From Coprococcus ammoniilyticus (GTDB lineage: Bacteria; Bacillota; Clostridia; Lachnospirales; Lachnospiraceae): a stretch of DNA of 64,000 nt. The translations under genes were made by a program, and so were the position numbers. The stretch is from assembly GCF_025567345.1 (NCBI RefSeq), contig NZ_JAOQJS010000001.1, forward strand, positions 1 through 64,000. The letters are read 5' to 3'. Of the stretch, positions 53,461 to 61,333 are shown piece after piece; position 1 is the stretch's first letter; every line of letters begins with the position of its first letter. The notes under the pieces are model-generated. The model was given only the letters and a program-made list of their open reading frames with translations, searched no databases and was not told where the DNA came from.

Positions 53461-54777
53461 TTAAAATCCCAGCAATGCCGGGGCTATCACTATGATCATT
53501 ACAATTCCTAACTGAAGAATCATCGGAAATAAAAGCTTTGTTCCCGCCTCTTCTCCTTTTCGTTTTGCCAGCTCCTTTTTTAACTGCAATGCAGCAGCCT
53601 CTTCTTCTGCCAACAGATTCAGGATATCCCTTGTCCCTTTTTTGATATTCTGTGACAAAAGAGTAAATATCTTCTGATAAACCGGAAGGGCCAGTCGGTT
53701 GCTCAGCCGGTAATAGCCTTCTGTTTCCGGAATTCCCGACTGTATCTCATTCAATGTATAATTCAGCTCCTCTGCCAGAACCGGACTGTCACTTTGCACC
53801 ACAGCTCTGCTCAGAGACCCCTTCACCGTTAATCCGGCTCCCATATAAAGGCTCATCAGATCCACAAAAGATGGGTACGCCATAAGCAGCTCCTCATTTC
53901 TCTTTTTCTCCTTCGTCCGTATATCCGAATATTCTTTATAGACGAGCAAAATACTGAATATCCCTCCAAGAACAAATACCAGTATCGGAAGCCGCATCGT
54001 ACCGGTATGCTGCAGATGATATCCCGCAACTGTCTCCGGAAGAACCAATGATGAAGTATCTGACTTACGCTGTAGCATATCTAACGCCTCCTGAATCGTC
54101 TCTATTGCCTTTTCCGTCTCATTCTTTTCCCTGCCTGCAACCTTTACAGGATAGTTTCTGGATGCCGAAAAATCTTCATAAGACAGAGTTGCCACCAGAT
54201 TTACAAGAACCGGTTCATCCAGCCGATGATCAATGATCTCGCCTCGGTAATCAACAATATCGCTTTCATCTTCAATCTCCCATGAAACCCGGAGTCCCAG
54301 TTCATCAACAGAATCGATCAGCTCCAGATCCTCCGTAATATGATCTGCATTCTCGTTTGTTCCCAGATATACGGAATCAATGTAAGCAAATCCTTTATCA
54401 AAAGCCTCTTCTATGCTCTCCGCATCATAGGTCAACGGAAGCACATCCACAGATATCATCTGCTTTTCACCATTGATCTCTGTTTCCAACTGCGTGACTG
54501 TTTCATCTCCACCGTAGGATTCCCTGTTCAATACAATCGAAGCCTTTGTCCGATTCGTATATACTGCCAGACCAACGGATAAGACCAATGTTCCAAAAAA
54601 TACCAGCAGACTGTTCGACAGGATTCGGCTACAATATTCCTCACATAACCGAGTGAGTTCATCCTCCGGTACAACATGGATCTTTCGCATCCGTTCCCGG
54701 ATCGTTCTCATATTCAAAAACCTATGTATCTTCCGGTACAGAAAGCTGCCAACCGGTCTTTTTAATTCTCTCTTCAT
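53461..54777 (-). CDS. tadC: TadC-like protein with a large outer insertion
   Basis: Inner-membrane platform protein of the pilus. 438 residues: basic N-terminus, TM1 about 57-77, an extracytoplasmic stretch of about 190 residues (78-268), TM2 about 268-288, then the T2SF domain (about 310-438) with LMSLYMGAGLTVKGSLSR and a C-terminal TM. The outer stretch is not usual in TadC; it ends in a strand-rich part (about 175-225, DYRGEIIDHRLDEPVLVNL). It starts 4 nt after tadB ends. Confidence 0.83.
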   Translation of the reverse strand: MKRELKRPVGSFLYRKIHRFLNMRTIRERMRKIHVVPEDELTRLCEEYCSRILSNSLLVFFGTLVLSVGLAVYTNRTKASIVLNRESYGGDETVTQLETEINGEKQMISVDVLPLTYDAESIEEAFDKGFAYIDSVYLGTNENADHITEDLELIDSVDELGLRVSWEIEDESDIVDYRGEIIDHRLDEPVLVNLVATLSYEDFSASRNYPVKVAGREKNETEKAIETIQEALDMLQRKSDTSSLVLPETVAGYHLQHTGTMRLPILVFVLGGIFSILLVYKEYSDIRTKEKKRNEELLMAYPSFVDLMSLYMGAGLTVKGSLSRAVVQSDSPVLAEELNYTLNEIQSGIPETEGYYRLSNRLALPVYQKIFTLLSQNIKKGTRDILNLLAEEEAAALQLKKELAKRKGEEAGTKLLFPMILQLGIVMIIVIAPALLGF

Positions 54778-54780
54778 CCA

Positions 54781-55524
54781 TCACACTCCAATATTGATCA
54801 GTTTTCTGCTCCAGAAATATGAAATAATTCCTGCCAGCAGACATAATGTCATCACGATCCGACCTGCCACTCCTTCATATAAAATACAGATATAACTCTG
54901 GTTCACCATACGAAGATATCCAATGATCAGAAAAGGAATGACCAGCATGATCCGCTGTTCATACCGTTTTGCTGCGATCATAGTCGCAATCTCCATTTCC
55001 ACTTCTACCTTTCGGGCAATTCCAGCCGCAGTCGTTTTCATGATCTGTACCATATTGCCGCCTGTCCTTTTTGCCACAGCAACCAATTGGGAAAAATTAT
55101 GGATCTCGCGGATACCGGAGCGTTCTCCAAAATCCGCAAGAACATCTTCTATGTTCTTATGTAAGCGGATCTCATGCATGATCACTACAAGCTCCCGGAC
55201 GATCAGCGCATCTTTTCCGTATGTCCGTGTCAGCTCCTCATGTGCTGCTATAAAAGCATTCTCAAATGAATATCCGACACTGAGACTGGCGGCAAGTGCC
55301 TGCACCATATCCTTAAACTGAAAATATAATTCCTGCTGCCTCCTCTTCCTTTTGTATTCTTCAAACAACCTTCGCACATATACACCCGCGGGCAGCATCA
55401 GAATCAGCGGAAGAAATGAATCATAAAATATAATGCATACCACTGCTGCCGCAACCAGATATCCCATTCCAAAAACAATGTTTTCCATCAAAGATAACCG
55501 GTATCGTGTATAATCTGTTTTCAC
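54781..55524 (-). CDS. tadB: TadB-like pilus platform protein
   Basis: 247 residues: two N-terminal TM segments (about 14-48), the T2SF domain with FKDMVQALAASLSVGYSFENAF, and two C-terminal TM segments. With TadC it forms the membrane platform driven by the TadA ATPase. It starts with GTG (GGAGG 9 nt upstream) and is placed between tadA and tadC. Confidence 0.88.
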   Translation of the reverse strand: MKTDYTRYRLSLMENIVFGMGYLVAAAVVCIIFYDSFLPLILMLPAGVYVRRLFEEYKRKRRQQELYFQFKDMVQALAASLSVGYSFENAFIAAHEELTRTYGKDALIVRELVVIMHEIRLHKNIEDVLADFGERSGIREIHNFSQLVAVAKRTGGNMVQIMKTTAAGIARKVEVEMEIATMIAAKRYEQRIMLVIPFLIIGYLRMVNQSYICILYEGVAGRIVMTLCLLAGIISYFWSRKLINIGV

Positions 55525-55542
55525 ATCCTGGCCCCTCCTTTC

Positions 55543-56703
55543 CTATTCCAGCCCTGCCCGTTTCAATTTCTCCTTGTTCTGCAAAGCTGCCTTCTTTTTC
55601 AAATGTCCCTGAACGGTTTTCCTGCCTTTCTCTGCCTGTTCTTCAAATTCATAAAGTGACATCAACTGAACCTGTCCATTCTCTATTCCTGTTACTTCAC
55701 AAATCTCTGTTACCTTTCTGGATCCATCCCGGAGTCTTCCCAGATGAATGATAATATCCACAGCCGAAGCAATCTGCCGCCTAACAGCTTCCATCGGAAG
55801 TTCTATTCCCATCAGCACCATAGATTCCAGCCTTGTGATCATGTCATATGCTGAGTTTGCATGGCCGGTCGAAAGACTTCCATCATGCCCGGTATTCATT
55901 GCTGTCAGCATATCGATCGCTGCCGAATCCCGGACTTCACCTACGATCACCCGGTCCGGCCGCATACGAAGACTTGCCTTGATCAAATCCCGTATCGTGA
56001 TCGCATTTTCGCCTTCCACATTGGAATTTCTGGTTTCCATCCGTACCAGATTCTCCACATCACGCAGCTGCAGTTCTGCCGAATCCTCGATCGTGATGAT
56101 CCGTTCGGTCTTTGGTATATAATCCGACAGCGCATTCAAGAATGTCGTCTTTCCTGCTCCCGTTCCTCCTGATACAAATATGTTGTATCTTGCCTTTACC
56201 AGCAGCTTCAGGAATCCGGCAGCTTCCTCATCTAAAGCCCCAAGTTCAATCAGCCTTTCCATCGTCATTTTCTCTTTTGGGAACTTACGGATCGTCATGG
56301 TCGGTCCATCAAGGGCGACCGGTGGCAGCACTACATTCACTCTGGAACCATCCGGCAGTCTGGCATCTACGATCGGGACTGCTTCGTTCACTAAGCGGTT
56401 ACATCCGGCTACGATCTGCTGAATAATCGATGCCAGACGATCTTCGCTCTCAAAGCTCTGGGAAAAGGACTGAATACGTCCATCTTTCTCTACAAAGATC
56501 TGATCGTACCCATTGATCATGATCTCCGTTATGCTGTCATCCTCTAACAAATCTGATAGCACATCCATCCGTCTGACCGCATTGAACAATTCCCTTCTCA
56601 ACCGAATCCGTCCTTCCAGACTGACATATCCGATATCCGGATGTTCCAGAAGCGATCGGTCGATCAGTTCCAGAACCTTCTCATCTATGATCTCCTGAGA
56701 CAT
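55543..56703 (-). CDS. tadA: TadA/CpaF pilus-assembly ATPase
   Basis: Secretion ATPase that powers Flp pilus assembly. The protein reads SGGTGAGKTTFLNAL (Walker A, about 154-168), TIEDSAELQL (Walker B/Asp box), MRPDRVIVGEVRDSAAIDML and a His-box region STGHANSAYDMITRL. Length from ATG 56703 is 386 aa. The frame extends upstream without a stop and reads DISPEDRKKLKEHVLEELD, the usual N-terminal helix of CpaF, but contains no ATG/GTG/TTG; an ATA at 56757 overlaps the stop of the previous gene. The start is thus uncertain. Confidence 0.92.
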   Translation of the reverse strand: MSQEIIDEKVLELIDRSLLEHPDIGYVSLEGRIRLRRELFNAVRRMDVLSDLLEDDSITEIMINGYDQIFVEKDGRIQSFSQSFESEDRLASIIQQIVAGCNRLVNEAVPIVDARLPDGSRVNVVLPPVALDGPTMTIRKFPKEKMTMERLIELGALDEEAAGFLKLLVKARYNIFVSGGTGAGKTTFLNALSDYIPKTERIITIEDSAELQLRDVENLVRMETRNSNVEGENAITIRDLIKASLRMRPDRVIVGEVRDSAAIDMLTAMNTGHDGSLSTGHANSAYDMITRLESMVLMGIELPMEAVRRQIASAVDIIIHLGRLRDGSRKVTEICEVTGIENGQVQLMSLYEFEEQAEKGRKTVQGHLKKKAALQNKEKLKRAGLE

Positions 56704-56753
56704 ATCCAGTTCTTCCAGAACGTGCTCTTTTAATTTCTTTCTGTCCTCTGGGC

Positions 56754-57713
56754 TTATATCCCCACCAGCCTTCCCGCCAATTGCATCATCTCCGCACTGT
56801 CATATGCATGATCCGGTACAACGACCTGCTGCATCCGCATGACTACCTTCTGTAATTCCTGTTTCTCCAACAATCTTTGAAATGCCGCAACCTTTTCTTC
56901 TGCATACCCGCCATCCAGAACCGGAACAAATACATGATCGAACTCACCAAGTATCGTAATATCTCCAAGCACGCTGCCATCAATATCAAATACGATCGTT
57001 GTGTATCGTCCATATGCAATCAGCTTCTTTATGAACCAACTCACATCCGACCGGTTCAGTTCTCTGATATCCAGATATACTTCCGGTGACGCGATCATGC
57101 TAATCCCTCCTTCCACAACCACACTTTTATCCAGATATTCAAAAATCTGCCCTGATTGTATTCGGATCAAATATGCAAGCTCAGACATACCACAAGTCTT
57201 ATCCGTTACTGTCTCCGAAGTTTCCTGCTTCCTTTCTCCATATGCTTCCATCCCGATATACAGCCCACCACGTACCTCGTCCATCAGGCAGATGCTTTTT
57301 GCCAGTCTGGTCTTACCCGACCTGCCGATTGGGGAAATAACTGCATAAGTCGCAAATAACTCCCATTTTCCTTCTGCCTCCTCCGCTTTTATGATCCGCA
57401 ACACCCGCTTCAGTATTTCTTCCACACTCAGATACCGGTAAATTGCTTCTTTCTCCATCTTATCCGGTGCCTGCTCCGCCAGCTTGATCGTACAAATATT
57501 TTTTCCTTCTGGAAGTCCTACGATCACAGGCATCATGCTTTCTTCATACAACAGCGCATCTAATGTGTGCTCCTTCAGATAATTTTCCAATCGTTCTTCT
57601 GTCGAAAATGCCATTGCGAAGAATGGATTTCTTTTATCTGCATTAATGTAATTCATCAACCCGATCACATAGTTTGATTCCATTCCAACTATGCCAAGTT
57701 TTAACTGCCGCAC
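56754..57713 (-). CDS. TadZ/CpaE-like ATPase
   Basis: 319 residues: an N-terminal receiver-like domain (about 1-105) without a clear phosphoacceptor site and a C-terminal ParA/MinD-type ATPase (about 118-319). The P-loop is altered (SPIGRSGKTRLAKSI rather than KGGxGKT). In known systems TadZ places the pilus at a cell site. It starts with GTG and AGGAGG 5 nt upstream, 34 nt after tadV. Its last codon and stop (ATA TAA) overlap the extended tadA frame. Confidence 0.83.
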   Translation of the reverse strand: MRQLKLGIVGMESNYVIGLMNYINADKRNPFFAMAFSTEERLENYLKEHTLDALLYEESMMPVIVGLPEGKNICTIKLAEQAPDKMEKEAIYRYLSVEEILKRVLRIIKAEEAEGKWELFATYAVISPIGRSGKTRLAKSICLMDEVRGGLYIGMEAYGERKQETSETVTDKTCGMSELAYLIRIQSGQIFEYLDKSVVVEGGISMIASPEVYLDIRELNRSDVSWFIKKLIAYGRYTTIVFDIDGSVLGDITILGEFDHVFVPVLDGGYAEEKVAAFQRLLEKQELQKVVMRMQQVVVPDHAYDSAEMMQLAGRLVGI

Positions 57714-57747
57714 TTTTTCCTCCTTTCCCAGCTTCTTTCTTCAAATA

Positions 57748-58260
57748 TCAACCCCATTGGCAATACAACAGACATCCCAGTAATATTGCCATGGAAAAAT
57801 GGATCTTATTCCTTCGGTGCCGTCTTCGTCTTCGATGCTTCAGCCATGGGATCCATACATTCTTTACCATATACAGCAAAGACAAAACCCCACCAAACAG
57901 AAACGAATACAGAACGATCCGCCAGACCTCCATTCCGATAAATGCACCAAGGGCTGCAAACAGCTTGATATCTCCGGCTCCCAGGAATCCAAATTGATAC
58001 AGAAGGAACAGCAATGCAATCGGAAGGACAATACCAAGTACCACCTGTATGCCTCCCATTCTCCAGCCCTCTCTCTGGATCGTCACGAATATCCCGGTTT
58101 CCATCCCGATCAATACCAGCCAGTTCGGAATCCTCCATGTCTTGAAATCCAGAACTACTGCTGCACTTACCAACAGGATCATTAATGTCTTCTCAAAAAC
58201 AAACGCTGTATCACTCTCCTTTTTTTCATTTTTCTGATGTCCTGCCATCAGCGTATCCAT
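57748..58260 (-). CDS. TadV-like prepilin peptidase
   Basis: An A24-type aspartic prepilin peptidase of 170 residues that should process the Flp-like pilin and TadE-like pseudopilins. The two catalytic Asp lie in VLDFKTWRIPN and GAGDIKL. About five TM segments are predicted; a basic stretch (KHRRRRRHRRNK) precedes the last one. It is the first gene of the Tad operon as read. The RBS (GGGATGG) is weak and I could not assign a convincing promoter upstream. Confidence 0.88.
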   Translation of the reverse strand: MDTLMAGHQKNEKKESDTAFVFEKTLMILLVSAAVVLDFKTWRIPNWLVLIGMETGIFVTIQREGWRMGGIQVVLGIVLPIALLFLLYQFGFLGAGDIKLFAALGAFIGMEVWRIVLYSFLFGGVLSLLYMVKNVWIPWLKHRRRRRHRRNKIHFSMAILLGCLLYCQWG

Positions 58261-58385
58261 ACGTTACCATCCCGAAAAAACATTGTAAATACGCAGAAAA
58301 TAAACTAATTTTTACCATTCTTAACTTGACACAATCATTTAATATCTGTCAGTTTTGCACACATTTATCTATCCCTTTTCAGGCA

Positions 58386-58418
58386 ACAAAAAAAGACCTG
58401 CCGTAACAGATCTTTTTC
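58386..58418. terminator. Bidirectional terminator
   Basis: AGACCTG (58394-58400) and CAGATCT (58407-58413) pair, with one G-U, around a 6-nt loop. Seven A precede it (a T run on the minus strand) and TTTTT follows. It ends the minus-strand gene at 58520. Confidence 0.7.
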
Positions 58419-58519
58419 TGATTCTTATGTAATTTCTGAAGTTTGTGCTTCTTTTTGTCATATACGCATTTTGCAGATATTTATCTGGATTTTTGCATTT
58501 CTCTGACCTTATGCACTCA

Positions 58520-59260
58520 CTACTGGGATACTTCTTCATTCTGCGGAACCGCTTCCGGCTGGGATGTCGGTGCAACTGCAGGTACGGATTCCTGTACAGG
58601 CCCTGCCTGTGGAGCAGGTGCAGGATTCTGCTGTGGTGGCATCTCATTCATCTGTGGTGCCATACCCTGTGGTGGCATTCCGTTCATCTGTGGTGCCATA
58701 CCCTGTGGCGGCATTCCGTTCATCTGTGGATTATACATGCCCTGCTGTGGCATTCCATTCATCTGTGGTACCATACCCTGTGGTGGCATTCCGTTCATCT
58801 GTGGTGCCATGCCCTGTGGCGGCATTCCGTTCATCTGTGGATTGTAGCCTTGTGGTGGCATTCCATTCATCTGTGGATTGTACATACCCTGTGGTGGCAT
58901 TCCGTTCATCTGCGGATTATACATACCCTGTGGTGGTGTCTGCTGATACTGATTGCCACTGTTCATGATACGGTGTTCCTGTTCTTCTACTTCTCTGTAT
59001 TCCTTCTCCAGAGCTGCAATATTCTCTAATCCCTTTGCAGCACTGTCAAACAGATGCTTGATCTCCTCCGGTGCCTCTTCCTTGTTCAGGTTGTAATAAT
59101 ATCTTCCGATCTCTGTATAGATTCTGTCAAGATTGGAATTCTCAGATGAGATCTTGCCTTTTATCTTTGTCTTCTGTGCAGCACACTTTGTGCTGTCAAC
59201 TGCCTGATTAGCTAATGACTTTGTCTTTTCAAATGCATTCTGAAAAAAATTACCTGCCAT
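58520..59260 (-). CDS. Coiled-coil protein with Pro/Met/Gln repeat tail
   Basis: 246 residues. Residues 1-105 are helical and charged (IYTEIGRYYYNLNKEEAPEE), like short coiled-coil proteins found in Lachnospiraceae. From about 105 to 210 there are eight tandem units of the type PQMNGMPPQGM, followed by a Pro/Ala/Glu tail. No signal peptide or TM segment. I start at ATG 59260 (GGAGG 10 nt upstream); TTG 59266 is too close. Function unknown; the tail resembles intrinsically disordered, possibly condensing or partner-binding sequences. It lies between a hybrid kinase and the Tad operon. Confidence 0.75.
   Translation of the reverse strand: MAGNFFQNAFEKTKSLANQAVDSTKCAAQKTKIKGKISSENSNLDRIYTEIGRYYYNLNKEEAPEEIKHLFDSAAKGLENIAALEKEYREVEEQEHRIMNSGNQYQQTPPQGMYNPQMNGMPPQGMYNPQMNGMPPQGYNPQMNGMPPQGMAPQMNGMPPQGMVPQMNGMPQQGMYNPQMNGMPPQGMAPQMNGMPPQGMAPQMNEMPPQQNPAPAPQAGPVQESVPAVAPTSQPEAVPQNEEVSQ
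58629..58935. repeat. Tandem repeat within the coding region (about 30-39 bp units)
   Basis: Plus-strand units such as GGCATTCCGTTCATCTGTGG recur eight times, encoding the PQMNGMPPQG units on the minus strand. Units differ in length and in the A/V/YN position, so the array can expand or shrink by slippage. Confidence 0.9.
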
Positions 59261-59280
59261 TGTCAAATGACCTCCTTATG

Positions 59281-61032
59281 TTAATCATCAATATATTTGT
59301 TCAATGTCTCAACAACATCGTTCAGATTATATGGTTTTGCTATGTAATCATCCAGTTTATTCTCAAGAATACGTTCCTTATCACCAAACATGGCTCTTGC
59401 TGTTACTGCGATAATTGGAAGTCTCTTTCTCTTCTCTTTCTGCTCGATCTCACGGATCTCCTGTGTAGCTGCGATACCATCCATAACAGGCATCTGTACA
59501 TCAAATAACGCTGCATCGTAAATCTTCTGCTTGAAGAGTTCAACTGCTTTCTGACCATTCTCTGCAATATCGTAAGAGAAGCCTGCCATACCAAGTAACT
59601 TACCGATTACCTGCTGATTAACCGGTTCATCCTCAGCTACAAGGATTCTTGCCTTGCTGTGTGCATTGATTGAGAATACAGCCGGTTCTTCTTCCTGCTC
59701 AATCTCTACTGATGCATCATCCGATGCCTTTACAACCTTCATAGGTACTTCTACGATGAACGTAGAACCAATGTCTTCCTTACTCTGAACCTGAATGTTG
59801 CCACCCATCAGTTCAACGATCTGCTTTGTGATTACAAGGCCAAGGCCGGATCCACCATATCTTCTTGTATCAGAAGAATCAACCTGGCTGAAACGGATAA
59901 ACAGCTTGCTCATGTTAGCCTCTGAAATACCAATACCGGTATCTGCAACTGCCATACGGATCTTAACCTTATTTTCCCCTTCCATATCCATGGATGCGAT
60001 CTTAACACGTACACTTCCCTCTGACGTAAACTTGATCGCGTTTGATAACAGGCAGTTTAATACCTGCTGAATTCTCTGTCCATCGCCCTTTACCAGCTTT
60101 GGAATATTGTTTCCAAATGAACAGTCGAGCTGTAACCCCTTATTATTTGCAAGTGGTACCTGAGCAGCAACCGTCTCCTCGATCGCCTGTTTGATATCAA
60201 ATGTTTCTTCTTTGATCTTGTACTTTCCTGCTTCCAGCTTACTGATATCAAGGATATCATTGATCAGTCGGAGCAGTGTATCCGCACAGTTCTTTGCAGT
60301 TACAAGGTTATCTCTGTAATCTGCCTGAAGATCATCAGCCATCAGTGTAAGCTGGAGCATACCCAGAATACCATTGATAGGTGTACGGATCTCATGGCTC
60401 ATATTTGCAAGGAACTCAGCCTGTGTCTTATAGGCTGCATTCGCATCAACAATTGCCTTGGACAATTTGTTCTCTGTATCTTTCTGATCTGTGATATCAA
60501 TAACCACCATGTTAATGTAATCTGCTTCTGACTTATACATTACGGTGTTAAATACCTTCTGAAGAGATTCCATTGTGATCTCAACATCCATCAGATCTCC
60601 TTCTTTTGTTCCGGAGTTATTATATGCCGTAAACCAGGCGTTGATATCCTGAAGAACCTCGATCTTGCTTTCTTTCAGGTTCTTGCCGGTGTAATCACTG
60701 ACATCCAGCTTGAAATACTCACCAAAGATCTCGTTTGCATCTACGATCTGATAACTGACACCATTTACAGGATCATCTATGATCTTTGCCTGTGCAAAAC
60801 CGATCGGCAGGTTCATAAATAACTTTTTATATTTATCTCCCTTTCCGCCACTTCCACTCGTACCGTCACCACAGACGATGAATACTCCTCCAAATGTTAC
60901 AACTGCAGCAAGTATTCCAACGATCAGAGCACCCACTCCTACACCTGCAACACCTAAGATACCTGCCAGAAGACCAAGTACCGCACCGGCTGCTGCGACC
61001 GGTTTCCAACCCAACTCCTTAATTTTCTCCAT
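59281..61032 (-). CDS. Hybrid sensor histidine kinase
   Basis: 583 residues. Two closely spaced TM segments at the N-terminus (about 11-52), a PAS-like domain (about 70-190), HisKA with FLANMSHEIRTPINGILGML, HATPase with VLNCLLSNAIKFT, VADTGIGI and GGSGLGLVI, and a C-terminal receiver (about 460-583) with VAEDEPVNQQ, the phosphoacceptor in ALFDVQMPVMDG, and IAKPYNL. There is no output domain, so it must signal to another protein (Hpt or regulator) not present here. It has its own promoter, and precedes the repeat-tail protein by 20 nt. Confidence 0.93.
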   Translation of the reverse strand: MEKIKELGWKPVAAAGAVLGLLAGILGVAGVGVGALIVGILAAVVTFGGVFIVCGDGTSGSGGKGDKYKKLFMNLPIGFAQAKIIDDPVNGVSYQIVDANEIFGEYFKLDVSDYTGKNLKESKIEVLQDINAWFTAYNNSGTKEGDLMDVEITMESLQKVFNTVMYKSEADYINMVVIDITDQKDTENKLSKAIVDANAAYKTQAEFLANMSHEIRTPINGILGMLQLTLMADDLQADYRDNLVTAKNCADTLLRLINDILDISKLEAGKYKIKEETFDIKQAIEETVAAQVPLANNKGLQLDCSFGNNIPKLVKGDGQRIQQVLNCLLSNAIKFTSEGSVRVKIASMDMEGENKVKIRMAVADTGIGISEANMSKLFIRFSQVDSSDTRRYGGSGLGLVITKQIVELMGGNIQVQSKEDIGSTFIVEVPMKVVKASDDASVEIEQEEEPAVFSINAHSKARILVAEDEPVNQQVIGKLLGMAGFSYDIAENGQKAVELFKQKIYDAALFDVQMPVMDGIAATQEIREIEQKEKRKRLPIIAVTARAMFGDKERILENKLDDYIAKPYNLNDVVETLNKYIDD

Positions 61033-61085
61033 TGATGCACCTCTATTTCTACTTTTTTGAATCTAATACTTTGACTCCACATGTT

Positions 61086-61114
61086 ATTATATTATAAATG
61101 AATGTTAAGGTCAA
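61086..61114 (-). promoter_or_regulatory. Promoter of the hybrid kinase gene
   Basis: On the minus strand TTGACC (61114-61109), 17-nt spacer, TATAAT (61091-61086). A second overlapping TATAAT lies 5 nt closer to the -35. Confidence 0.75.
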
Positions 61115-61123
61115 CGAGATGAT

Positions 61124-61166
61124 AAAAAAACCTATAGATTTTTCATAAAATCTATAGGCCTTTTTT
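61124..61166. terminator. Bidirectional terminator after the YfhO-family gene
   Basis: CCTATAGATTTT (61131-61142), loop TCAT and AAAATCTATAGG (61147-61158) form a 12-bp perfect stem, with seven A on the left and six T on the right. It ends the yfhO transcript; the gap 61167-61333 between stop and terminator holds nothing I can identify. Confidence 0.88.
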
Positions 61167-61333
61167 GATATTTTTTACTAGATATAACTAATGATCTGCT
61201 TACACTATCTCCAGGAATCTGGCAGATATAAACAAATTTCAAGGTTCCATATGCCATGTTTTTTATATATGTTATACATCTGTCAATTCCCAGTTCATAA
61301 AAGTGTACGCATTATGGTTGTACTGCCTGTTCT

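Noticed and set aside
58629..58935. Possible CRISPR array
   Set aside because: The repeats are contiguous coding units without unique spacers. The same holds for the repeats at 12415-12535 and 44457-44750.
58443..59029. Plus-strand frames rich in Gly/Ile/Cys or His/Leu/Trp repeats
   Set aside because: Antisense readings of the PQMNGMPPQG repeat region; overlapping in more than one frame, no RBS.
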